The translations under genes were made by a program, and so were the position numbers. Source: Aliicoccus persicus_A (GTDB lineage Bacteria; Bacillota; Bacilli; Staphylococcales; Salinicoccaceae). From it: a stretch of DNA of 22,969 bases. Positions within the stretch are counted from its first letter, which is position 1, and each line of letters starts with the position of its first letter. Below the pieces are notes generated by a model. It saw nothing but the letters and a program-made list of their open reading frames with translations, did not search any database and had not been told where the DNA came from. Of this stretch, positions 1 to 7,902 are shown piece after piece. The stretch covers positions 1 to 22,969 of the forward strand of contig DYYI01000019.1 in assembly GCA_020741755.1 (NCBI GenBank), written 5' to 3'.

Positions 1-929
1 ACTATGTTAAAAACATGATCACTGGTGCTGCACAAATGGACGGTGGTATCTTAGTCGTATCTGCTGCTGATGGTCCAATGCCACAAACACGTGAGCACAT
101 CTTGCTTTCACGTAACGTTGGTGTTCCAGCATTAGTTGTATTCTTAAACAAAGTTGACATGGTTGACGATGAAGAATTATTAGAATTAGTTGAAATGGAA
201 GTTCGTGAATTACTTTCTGAGTATGACTTCCCTGGTGACGACATTCCAGTAATCGCAGGTTCTGCACTTAAAGCACTTGAAGGTGTACCTGAATACGAAG
301 AAAAAATCTTAGAATTAATGGCTGCAGTGGATGAGTACATCCCAACTACAGAGCGTGAGTCTGACAAGCCATTCATGATGCCAGTTGAGGACGTATTCTC
401 AATCACTGGTCGTGGTACAGTTGCTACAGGACGTGTTGAGCGTGGACAAGTATCAGTTGGTGACGAAATTGAAATCATCGGTTTAACTGAACAGTCTTCT
501 AAAACAACTGTTACTGGTGTAGAAATGTTCCGTAAATTATTAGATTATGCTGAAGCTGGTGACAACATTGGTGCTTTATTACGTGGTGTTGCACGTGAAG
601 ACATCAACCGTGGTCAAGTATTAGCTAAGCCTGGTACAATTACACCACATACACACTTCTCTGCAGAAGTTTACGTATTATCAAAAGAAGAGGGTGGCCG
701 TCATACGCCATTCTTCACAAACTACCGTCCACAGTTCTACTTCCGTACAACGGATGTAACGGGTATCGTTCATTTACCAGAAGGAACTGAAATGGTAATG
801 CCTGGTGATAACGTTGAACTTAAAATCGAATTAATTTCACCAATCGCAATTGAAGAAGGAACTCGTTTCTCAATTCGTGAAGGTGGACGTACTGTAGGTT
901 CAGGCGTTGTAACTTCAATCGAAAAATAA
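1..929 (+). CDS. tuf: Elongation factor Tu, 3' part (5' end outside window)
   Basis: EF-Tu is the GTPase that delivers aminoacyl-tRNA to the ribosome. The frame is open from base 3 and begins Y-V-K-N-M-I-T-G-A-A-Q-M-D, which is about residue 88 of full-length EF-Tu, so roughly the first 87 residues (P-loop, switch regions) lie upstream of the window. Visible parts are the NKVD guanine-specificity motif (the staphylococcal NKVDMVDD form), the G-S-A-L-K-A-L segment (G5), and beta-barrel domains 2 and 3 with the G-R-G-T-V-A-T-G-R-V-E-R-G stretch and a C-terminal R-E-G-G-R-T-V-G-S-G-V-V. The stop is followed at once by a strong terminator, so tuf closes its operon, as after rpsL-rpsG-fusA-tuf in relatives (that upstream context is inferred). 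Identity is essentially certain. Confidence 0.98.
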   Translation, partial: YVKNMITGAAQMDGGILVVSAADGPMPQTREHILLSRNVGVPALVVFLNKVDMVDDEELLELVEMEVRELLSEYDFPGDDIPVIAGSALKALEGVPEYEEKILELMAAVDEYIPTTERESDKPFMMPVEDVFSITGRGTVATGRVERGQVSVGDEIEIIGLTEQSSKTTVTGVEMFRKLLDYAEAGDNIGALLRGVAREDINRGQVLAKPGTITPHTHFSAEVYVLSKEEGGRHTPFFTNYRPQFYFRTTDVTGIVHLPEGTEMVMPGDNVELKIELISPIAIEEGTRFSIREGGRTVGSGVVTSIEK

Positions 930-940
930 TTTATTATTTA

Positions 941-979
941 AACCACCCAAAAGTCGCTGACTTTTGGGTGGTTTTTTTT
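941..979 (+). terminator. Intrinsic terminator of tuf
   Basis: A perfect 15-bp stem (941-955 pairing with 959-973) with a 3-base loop is followed by a run of T (972-979). It lies 11 bases after the tuf stop codon and isolates tuf from the surface-protein gene. Confidence 0.95.
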
Positions 980-1111
980 AAAAAAATAACGTTTTAGTTA
1001 TCGTATTAATTTGTAATTAAACGGATGTAAAGTTGTTTCGATAAAATTAACATAAAATTAAAATTTGCTTAATATTTGAATGATAGACTTCCTAATGGAA
1101 CATAAATTACT

Positions 1112-1127
1112 AGGAGGAACTCTCTTG
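1112..1127 (+). promoter_or_regulatory. Shine-Dalgarno site that fixes a TTG start for the surface protein
   Basis: AGGAGG at 1112-1117 lies seven bases before TTG at 1125-1127. The upstream in-frame ATG at 1080 has no ribosome binding site, and using it would put 15 residues in front of the YSIRK signal. No convincing -35/-10 pair was found between the tuf terminator and this site; the stretch is very AT-rich. Confidence 0.85.
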
Positions 1128-4100
1128 CCCAAAAAAACACAGAAGTTTTCAATTCGTAAATTTAATGTAGGTGTTGGTTCGGTACTAATAGGGTCACTTT
1201 TAACTTTTTCTGTGAATCAAAATGTATTATCTGAAGAAGTTGCCGAAGAAGATATTGAGGTTCAGTCAGAAGAAACAGACGAATTAACCGAAGAAGATAT
1301 TGAAATTCAGTTAGAAGACATACATATTGAATCTGTTGAAGAAACAGAAGACGAGACAGAAGAAACAATCGTTGAAAATAATGAAGAAGATTTAGAAGAA
1401 ATTCAGATTGAAATGAGTCAAGAAGAGGAAGATATCGTATTAGCAGATGCTGATATTTATGAAATTCAAACACAACACGTGTATAAAATGTACAGTAGTG
1501 CAACGACTGAACAAGATATCGTTAATGCTGTAACAATCCCTGGTTATGAAGGCGACTACACAGTTGAGAGTACATCAAGTTTACCTGGATCAAATACAAA
1601 CGTTGTTCATGAAGTTCAGGCAGTTGTAACTTTTGCTGATAATTCGACGCAAGAGATTACCGTGCCTGTGACTGTGTTAAAGATGGGACCGTCACCAGAA
1701 ACGATTGTCGGAACAATTCCTGAGTTAACAGTTGAAGATGAACTTCCAAATCCTGAAGATTACATCACTAATCTTGACGAAATTCGTGCGTACTATGCAC
1801 CATACGGTATGGAAGTAACGGTTGAGTGGGGTCAATCGTATCACTCAAAGCAAGACTTAATCGATAAGTACTTCGGTGAAGCAACAGGTCTTAATGGAGA
1901 CCGTATATTAAACCGTATTCTTGTAGATGACGAGCTATTGTTTCTGAATTACACTACGTTAGTAATTGAAGAAGTTGAAAACACACAACCGGATGCGGAA
2001 CTATATGAAGTTGAAACAGATAGTTTCTGGAAATTCTATGGTACAGCACCAACAGTTGAAGAAGTAATCAATGCAGTTTCAGTTCCAGAATACGAACAAA
2101 GCTATACAGTTGAACTCGTTGAGGAATCTCAACTTCCAAATGCGCGTACGACTGGTGACTACGATGTGGATGTTATAGTCACATTCGCTGACGGTTCTGA
2201 AATACAAGAAACTGTAACGATTACAATCAGAGATTTTGGACCATCGGTTCAAAGAAATCACGGATTATCAGCTTCAGTATTAACATTAGGTGATGAACTA
2301 CCTGCAATTGAACCATTTATTGCGAACTTAGATGAATTACAAGCGCACTTTGAAGGTGAAGAGATTTCATTTGCTTGGGGTCAAGCATATCATTCTGAAG
2401 AAGATGTGATTAATAGATACTTCAGTGAAGCAAAAAGAAACACCTATGTTCCATTCAGAGTGTATGTCGATGGTGAAGAACGCGTCTTAACAAACGTGCG
2501 CATCAATGTAGAAGAAGTTGAAACTCCAGACGCTGAAGTGTACGAAGTTGAAACAGATAGTTTCTGGAAATTCTATGGTACAGCACCAACAGTTGAAGAA
2601 GTTATCGATGCAGTTTCAGTTTCAGAATACGAACAAAGTTATACAGTTGAACTCGTTGACGAATCTCAACTTCCAAATGCGCGTACAACTGGTGATTATG
2701 ATGTGGATGTTATAGTCACATTCGCTGACGGTTCTGAAATACAAGAAACTGTAACGATTACAATCAGGGATTTTGGACCATCAGTTAAGCGAAATCATGG
2801 ACTTTCTACATCAGTATTAACAGTGGGTGATGAGTTACCTGCAGTAGAACCATTCATTTCAAACTTAGAAGAATTACAAGCGCACTTTGAAGGTGAAGAA
2901 ATTACATTCGCCTGGGGACAGGCGTATCACTCTGAAGAAGATGTAATTAACAGCTACTTCAGTGAAGCAACAAACAGCATCTATGTACCATTCAGAGTGT
3001 TTGTAGATGGTGAGCAACGTGTACTAACGAATGCACGCATCGTTGTAGAAGATGTTGAGGTTCCGGATGCAGAACTATATGAAGTTGAAACAGAGCATGT
3101 TTATAAAATGTTCAGAAGTGATACGACTGAAGAAGATATCGTTAATGCTGTGACGATCCCTGGTTATGAGGGTAACTACACAGTTGAAAGTACTTCAAGT
3201 CTACCTAAGCGACTTATCGATGGAGATTTTGAAGTCCAGGCAGTTGTTACTTTTGAAGATAATTCGACTCAAGAAATCATCGTACCTGTAACAGTGCTAA
3301 GTATGGGTCCGAGTCCAGAAACGATTGTCGGAACAATCCCTGAGTTAACAGTTGAAGATGAACTTCCAAGTCCCGAAGATTATATTACAAATATGGATGA
3401 AATTCGTGCTTACTATGATCAATATGGTATGGAAGTAACCGTTGAATGGGGTCAAGCATACCATACAAAACAAGACCTAATCGATAACTACTTCGGTGAA
3501 GTAACTGGACCAGAAGGCAAGAGAATATTAAATCGTATAGTCGTTGATGGTGAACGTTTGTTTATGAATTACACGACTTTAGTTATTGAAGAGGAAGATG
3601 TACCAGATGCTGATCAGTATGAAGTTGAAATTGATCACGTGTACAAAATGTTCAGATCAGCGACGACTGAAGAAGATATTGTAAATGCTGTTTTTATCCC
3701 TAATTATGAAGGGACATACACAGTAGAAAGCACATCACGTCTACCAGGTGCGATGATTAATCGTGAACACGAAGTTGAAGCACTTGTCACGTTTGAAGAT
3801 GGATCTACAAAAGAAATTATTGTTCCAGTGACTGTATTAGATATGGGTCCAAGAACACAAATAGTAGAAAATCCTACAGCAGAAGTGCTAAATCATGGTG
3901 ATGAACTACCAAATCCAGAAGATTATATCGTGAACATGGATGAAATCCGCGCATTCTATGCACAATATGATATGGAAGTGACTGCAGTTTGGGGACAGGC
4001 CTATCATTCTGAAGAAGATAAAATCGACAAATATTTCAGTGAAGATACTAAATTCACGCTTATTAGAATCCTTGTAGATGGGGAGAGATTAACTCTTAAT

Positions 4101-5513
4101 AATTTCCAGATTGACATTCAATCTGATGCAGATGAAAATACTGTAGAAACAGAAGATATTATTAAACCATTTGGGGAACCAGCTACTTTAGAAGATATTC
4201 AGTCTTCAGTGAGTGTTGCTGAATATACAGAAGATTACTCGGTTTCACTTGCAGAAGGATCAGTATTACCAGATGGTACTGAAGCAGGATCGTTTGATGT
4301 GGAAGTTACTGTGACATATGCTGATGGATCACAATCAGTTGAGACAGTAACGATAATTATTGAACCAGATGAATCAGACGCTGACGCCGATGCAGATGCC
4401 GATGCTGACGCTGATGCGGATGCTGACTCTGATGCCGATGCCGATGCTGACGCTGATGCCGATGCTGACTCTGATGCCGATGCAGACGCGGATGCCGATG
4501 CAGACGCTGACGCAGATGCCGATGCCGACGCAGATGCCGATGCTGACTCTGATGCCGATGCCGATGCTGACTCTGATGCCGATGCAGACGCAGATGCTGA
4601 TGCCGATGCTGATGCCGATGCTGATGCCGATGCGGATGCAGATGCTGACGCCGATGCTGACGCCGATGCCGATGCTGACGCAGATGCTGACGCTGATGCT
4701 GACGCAGATGCCGATGCCGATGCCGACGCTGATGCTGACGCAGACGCCGATGCAGATGCCGACGCAGATGCCGATGCCGATGCAGATGCCGATGCTGACG
4801 CAGATGCCGACGCGGATGCCGATGCTGACTCTGATGCCGATGCCGATGCTGACGCTGATGCCGATGCTGACTCTGATGACGATGCAGACGCTGATGCAGA
4901 TGCCGATGCTGACGCGGATGCCGACGCGGACGCGGATGCTGATGCAGACGCAGACGCAGATGCCGATGCTGATGCCGATGCTGACGCTGATGCAGATCTG
5001 TACGATGTAGTTACAGAAACTATTTTCAAACAGTTTGGTGAACCAACAACATTAGAAGATATTCAATCAGCAGTTAGTATTGTTGAACGAGAAACAGATG
5101 ATGATCAATCTGAAGTAGCTACATTTAATCTGTTCTCGATATTTACGACATCAGTAAGTGCTGATGAATTACCAAGTGAGTTCACTGTTTCCCTAGCAGA
5201 CGGCGCGGTTCTACCAGACGGTAGTCAGGCAGGAACATTTGAAGTACCAGTGACTGTAACATTCGCTGACGGTTCAGAGGCAGAAGCAGTTGTTACAGTG
5301 GTTGTAGAACCAGATGAGTCTGATGCCGACGCTGATGCAGACGGAGAAGATGATTCAGACGCTGGTGAAGGTGGACAAATGGGTGATGACTCTAATGAAG
5401 AATCAGAAGAGATGTTACCAGCTACAGGGGTAGCAGCAACAGGTGTTGGCTTAATGTCAGGGTTACTCGCACTCCTTGGTGGTTCTGCACTGTTCTGGAG
5501 AAGAAAGAAATAA
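1125..5513 (+). CDS. Large LPXTG cell-wall-anchored surface protein with YSIRK signal, Rib-like modules and an Asp-Ala repeat
   Basis: Sortase substrate of 1462 residues from the TTG start. Residues 8-19 form a YSIRK-G/S signal (F-S-I-R-K, then G16 and S19) leading into a hydrophobic segment to about residue 33; no clean A-x-A cleavage site is visible. A Glu/Asp-rich stretch (about 36-105) precedes five tandem modules of 174-182 residues (1443-4124). Each pairs an N-terminal half resembling Rib/alpha-like repeats (Y-E-V-E-T start, V-T-F-x-D-G-S end) with an unrecognised half containing W-G-Q-x-Y-H. A sixth Rib-like half-module (4125-4373), an Asp-Ala repeat (4374-4997), a seventh Rib-like half-module (4998-5313) and an acidic linker follow. 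LPATG (5415-5429), a hydrophobic stretch and R-R-K-K complete the sorting signal. The architecture recalls Sdr/MSCRAMM adhesins, but the stalk is mainly D-A rather than S-D and no classic fibrinogen-binding A domain is recognisable. Adhesion is inference; the ligand is unknown. Confidence 0.93.
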   Translation: MPKKTQKFSIRKFNVGVGSVLIGSLLTFSVNQNVLSEEVAEEDIEVQSEETDELTEEDIEIQLEDIHIESVEETEDETEETIVENNEEDLEEIQIEMSQEEEDIVLADADIYEIQTQHVYKMYSSATTEQDIVNAVTIPGYEGDYTVESTSSLPGSNTNVVHEVQAVVTFADNSTQEITVPVTVLKMGPSPETIVGTIPELTVEDELPNPEDYITNLDEIRAYYAPYGMEVTVEWGQSYHSKQDLIDKYFGEATGLNGDRILNRILVDDELLFLNYTTLVIEEVENTQPDAELYEVETDSFWKFYGTAPTVEEVINAVSVPEYEQSYTVELVEESQLPNARTTGDYDVDVIVTFADGSEIQETVTITIRDFGPSVQRNHGLSASVLTLGDELPAIEPFIANLDELQAHFEGEEISFAWGQAYHSEEDVINRYFSEAKRNTYVPFRVYVDGEERVLTNVRINVEEVETPDAEVYEVETDSFWKFYGTAPTVEEVIDAVSVSEYEQSYTVELVDESQLPNARTTGDYDVDVIVTFADGSEIQETVTITIRDFGPSVKRNHGLSTSVLTVGDELPAVEPFISNLEELQAHFEGEEITFAWGQAYHSEEDVINSYFSEATNSIYVPFRVFVDGEQRVLTNARIVVEDVEVPDAELYEVETEHVYKMFRSDTTEEDIVNAVTIPGYEGNYTVESTSSLPKRLIDGDFEVQAVVTFEDNSTQEIIVPVTVLSMGPSPETIVGTIPELTVEDELPSPEDYITNMDEIRAYYDQYGMEVTVEWGQAYHTKQDLIDNYFGEVTGPEGKRILNRIVVDGERLFMNYTTLVIEEEDVPDADQYEVEIDHVYKMFRSATTEEDIVNAVFIPNYEGTYTVESTSRLPGAMINREHEVEALVTFEDGSTKEIIVPVTVLDMGPRTQIVENPTAEVLNHGDELPNPEDYIVNMDEIRAFYAQYDMEVTAVWGQAYHSEEDKIDKYFSEDTKFTLIRILVDGERLTLNNFQIDIQSDADENTVETEDIIKPFGEPATLEDIQSSVSVAEYTEDYSVSLAEGSVLPDGTEAGSFDVEVTVTYADGSQSVETVTIIIEPDESDADADADADADADADADSDADADADADADADSDADADADADADADADADADADADADSDADADADSDADADADADADADADADADADADADADADADADADADADADADADADADADADADADADADADADADADADADADADADADADADSDADADADADADADSDDDADADADADADADADADADADADADADADADADADADADLYDVVTETIFKQFGEPTTLEDIQSAVSIVERETDDDQSEVATFNLFSIFTTSVSADELPSEFTVSLADGAVLPDGSQAGTFEVPVTVTFADGSEAEAVVTVVVEPDESDADADADGEDDSDAGEGGQMGDDSNEESEEMLPATGVAATGVGLMSGLLALLGGSALFWRRKK
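1443..4124 (+). repeat. Five tandem ~180-codon modules in the surface-protein gene (order A1-B1-B2-A2-A3)
   Basis: Module boundaries at the recurring P-D-A-E-x-Y-E-V-E start are 1443-1988, 1989-2525, 2526-3062, 3063-3602 and 3603-4124. A-type modules carry H-V-Y-K-M after the start and B-type carry S-F-W-K-F-Y. B1 and B2 are exactly 537 bp apart and nearly identical in DNA over their first ~250 bases, which indicates a recent duplication. A1, A2 and A3 are more diverged. Confidence 0.9.
4374..4997 (+). repeat. Asp-Ala (with occasional Ser) dipeptide repeat region
   Basis: About 208 codons alternate GAT/GAC with GCN, with TCT replacing the alanine codon at irregular intervals. A loose 18-bp unit (GATGCCGATGCTGACTCT) recurs several times. 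The stretch is visibly richer in G+C than its surroundings. By position and composition it corresponds to the wall-spanning S-D stalk of Sdr proteins. Length changes in multiples of 6 or 18 bp would keep the frame. Confidence 0.95.
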
Positions 5514-5540
5514 GAAGTTAATAATTGAGGAAGATATACT

Positions 5541-5583
5541 TCCTAGGTTTACAGATTAAATGTCTGTGAACCTAGGATTTTTT
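5541..5583 (+). terminator. Terminator of the surface-protein gene
   Basis: A 15-bp stem (5541-5555 with 5563-5577, one T-G wobble) and a 7-base loop are followed by six T (5578-5583), 27 bases after the stop codon. Confidence 0.93.
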
Positions 5584-5654
5584 GTTCAACTAGACCATTT
5601 AATACACTAAGTATAGAATATAGAATAAGCTGTGCTAGATTGAGGAGTGGTAAA

Positions 5655-6632
5655 ATGGTCAAACGATTATCTATTATATTTGGAAGTATTATTGTAATTC
5701 TCGTAGTAGCAACGGTACTAGTCGGGAATTACTTTGTTAATTATGCACTTGTAGCCGATGGTTCAGGGGATGATCGAGAACCGAATGAAGAAGTTGCAGA
5801 TGAAATTGATATTGAAGATTTAGAAATAATCGCACAAACTAGAGAATCTCAAGAAATGCGTGGCCAGTCTTGGTTTGTAGAGACAGATAATGAAGAAGTA
5901 TCTATAACTACAGCAGATGGATATGAACTTTACGGACATACATATACTCATGATGAAGTGGATGAATGGGTGTTTATCGTTCATGGTTATAAGGCGAATG
6001 AAATGAATTCAATTACTATGGCACCTTATTTTTATGAGGCAGGATACAACGTACTTACTTATGATTTGCGTGCACACGGCGAAAGTGAGGGAGATTTCAT
6101 CGGTATGGGGTATTTAGATGGTGATGATTTAATCGTTTGGACGGATTATATTATCGAGAACTATGATGATGCGAAGGTTGTTTATCACGGCACATCGATG
6201 GGTGCTGCGACTGTGATGAATGCTGTGGGGGATGAGGCATTACCGGATGAGGTAAAAGGGTTTGTCATCGATGCAGGGTTTAGTTCCATCTGGGGTATCT
6301 ATGAGTCTGAACTTTCACATAGATTTGGATTGCCGACATTCCCTGTACTAGATATGGCGGATTTGATGGCAAGAATAAGAGCTGGCTATTCGTTTAAAAA
6401 TGATGGAATCACTGTTGAAAGTGTGTCAGAAAGTAAAATTCCAATGCTATTGATCCACGGTGAGAATGATGATTTTGTCCCAGTAGATATGGCGTATGAA
6501 ATTTTCGATGCAAAGTCTGAAGGTGAAAAACAAATTGAGATTTTTGAAGGTGCCGGTCATTCTGAGTCCAAGTATATTGATGAAGAGCGTTATTATGAGG
6601 TAGTTTTTGAATTCTTAGATAATGTCTATTAG
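5655..6632 (+). CDS. Membrane-anchored alpha/beta hydrolase (serine hydrolase)
   Basis: A 325-residue alpha/beta hydrolase of unknown substrate, resembling YqkD-type or S9-like hydrolases. One N-terminal membrane segment (about residues 5-27) after M-V-K-R suggests the catalytic domain sits outside the cell, tethered by an acidic linker (about 34-60). Catalytic parts visible: oxyanion region V-H-G-Y at 109-112, Y-D-L-R-A-H-G-E-S at 136-144, nucleophile Ser181 in G-T-S-M-G, acid Asp272 in H-G-E-N-D-D-F-V-P, and His302 in G-A-G-H-S. The ATG at 5655 is chosen because AGGAG (5643-5647) lies just upstream; a TTG at 5640 is in frame but lacks a site. It stands alone between two terminators. Esterase or peptidase activity is inference from the fold. 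Confidence 0.88.
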   Translation: MVKRLSIIFGSIIVILVVATVLVGNYFVNYALVADGSGDDREPNEEVADEIDIEDLEIIAQTRESQEMRGQSWFVETDNEEVSITTADGYELYGHTYTHDEVDEWVFIVHGYKANEMNSITMAPYFYEAGYNVLTYDLRAHGESEGDFIGMGYLDGDDLIVWTDYIIENYDDAKVVYHGTSMGAATVMNAVGDEALPDEVKGFVIDAGFSSIWGIYESELSHRFGLPTFPVLDMADLMARIRAGYSFKNDGITVESVSESKIPMLLIHGENDDFVPVDMAYEIFDAKSEGEKQIEIFEGAGHSESKYIDEERYYEVVFEFLDNVY

Positions 6633-6651
6633 AGATTTGAATTTAAATAGG

Positions 6652-6679
6652 AAAAGCTGGACACTAGTCCAGCTTTTTT
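6652..6679 (+). terminator. Terminator after the alpha/beta hydrolase, possibly bidirectional
   Basis: A 10-bp stem (6652-6661 with 6668-6677) and 6-base loop end in a T run. The left arm begins with four A, so it could also weakly stop transcripts of the minus-strand amidohydrolase operon that ends at 6730. Confidence 0.88.
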
Positions 6680-6729
6680 GTATCGATTAGTAGATTTCAT
6701 CGTCTGTTAAATGGATTTTCACACCAAAA

Positions 6730-7902
6730 TTACCTCTTCCCGAAATTCATAACGAATTTCACAAACATTTCCACGCCTGCTTTTAAGCCTTCTTCATCCA
6801 TGTCGAACATCGCATGGTGGTGTGGGTAGTCTGTACCGAGTTCTGCATTCCCAGTACCGAGCATTAAAAACGCGCCGGGTGCTTCTTGTGCATAGTAGGC
6901 AAAGTCTTCTCCACCCATCTTTGGTTCTCTCTCTATTAATTCTCCGACAAAAGCAACATCTTCACTCACAACGCCAAGTGAATAATCCAATATATCTAAG
7001 TCATTTTTCATCGATGGATAACCATAATGAATATTGATGTCACACTCTACATCAAAGCTTTTACTCACGCCTTCACAAACTTCTTCCAACCGACGTGACA
7101 CGAGTTCTCTTACGTCGGGTTCGAATGTACGTGCTGTTCCGTTCACATGCACAGTGGATGGCATGACGTTAAATGCAGAGCCGCCTTTGAACTGTCCAAC
7201 GGATATAACGGCTGATTTCAACGGATCTACATTACGTGATGTAATGGTTTGTATTTGTTGAATTAAATGTGCCGCTGCAACGATTGTATCATTATTTCTA
7301 TGTGGTTCTGCGCCATGGCCGCCTTTTCCGTTGACCTTGATTGAGAATGAATCGGCATTCGCTTGTGTAAATCCTCGCACATAGCCAATGGAACCTGTTG
7401 GCAAATGGCTTGCTAAATGCAGTCCGAATACTGCATCGACGCCTTCCATCACACCGGCTTTCACCATACCAATTGCACCGCCTGGTAAATTCTCTTCTGC
7501 ATGTTGATGGATAAACACAACGTTTACCGGTAGTTTATCTTTGTTTGCTGTTAAAATTTTCTCAGTCGCAATCAACATTGCAGTGTGTCCATCGTGACCA
7601 CATGCATGCATGACGCCAGGATTCTTCGAACGATACGGTACTTCTTTTTCGTCTTGAATCGGCAGTGCATCAAAATCCGCACGCAAGGCGACTGTTGGTA
7701 GGTCATCGCTCACATGGAGTCGTGCGACGATGCCATTCCCACCAAAATCTCGTGTAATATCGAGATCTAAATCTTTGATTTGATCATATATATATCGTTT
7801 CGTATTTTCTTCTTTAAATGATAGTTCGGGATACATATGCATATGGCGTCTGATACCGACCATATCGTCATAGATTGCATTGATTTCTTCTTTAAGATTC
7901 AT
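6730..7902 (-). CDS. M20 family metallo-amidohydrolase, paralogue 3 (promoter-distal)
   Basis: M20D-type amidohydrolase of 390 residues, the group that removes acyl groups from N-acyl amino acids and related amides (hippurate hydrolase, YxeP and IAA-amino-acid hydrolase relatives). Metal and catalytic positions are intact: Cys101 and His103 in H-A-C-G-H-D-G-H-T-A, Glu136-Glu137 in Q-H-A-E-E, His162 in F-G-L-H, and a C-terminal Y-P-H-H-H. The ATG at 7902 is used because GAGGAGG precedes it by about six bases; an upstream in-frame start at 7935 would lie deep inside the previous gene. It overlaps that gene by 11 bp, so translation is probably coupled. An M20 gene sits next to tuf and kbl in S. 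aureus too, but as I recall as a single copy. Exact substrate unknown. Confidence 0.92.
   Translation of the reverse strand: MNLKEEINAIYDDMVGIRRHMHMYPELSFKEENTKRYIYDQIKDLDLDITRDFGGNGIVARLHVSDDLPTVALRADFDALPIQDEKEVPYRSKNPGVMHACGHDGHTAMLIATEKILTANKDKLPVNVVFIHQHAEENLPGGAIGMVKAGVMEGVDAVFGLHLASHLPTGSIGYVRGFTQANADSFSIKVNGKGGHGAEPHRNNDTIVAAAHLIQQIQTITSRNVDPLKSAVISVGQFKGGSAFNVMPSTVHVNGTARTFEPDVRELVSRRLEEVCEGVSKSFDVECDINIHYGYPSMKNDLDILDYSLGVVSEDVAFVGELIEREPKMGGEDFAYYAQEAPGAFLMLGTGNAELGTDYPHHHAMFDMDEEGLKAGVEMFVKFVMNFGKR

Noticed and set aside
1080..1124. Upstream ATG start for the surface protein
   Set aside because: No ribosome binding site, and the added residues would precede a standard YSIRK signal that already starts well at TTG 1125.
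4360..5010. Plus-strand out-of-frame Met-Pro/Leu-Thr repeat frame
   Set aside because: Shadow of the D-A repeat in the next frame; begins inside the real gene with no start signals.
4235..5029. Minus-strand open frame of Ser-Ala repeats opposite the Asp-Ala tract
   Set aside because: It is the complement of the D-A codons, has no ribosome binding site, and exists only because the repeat lacks stops.
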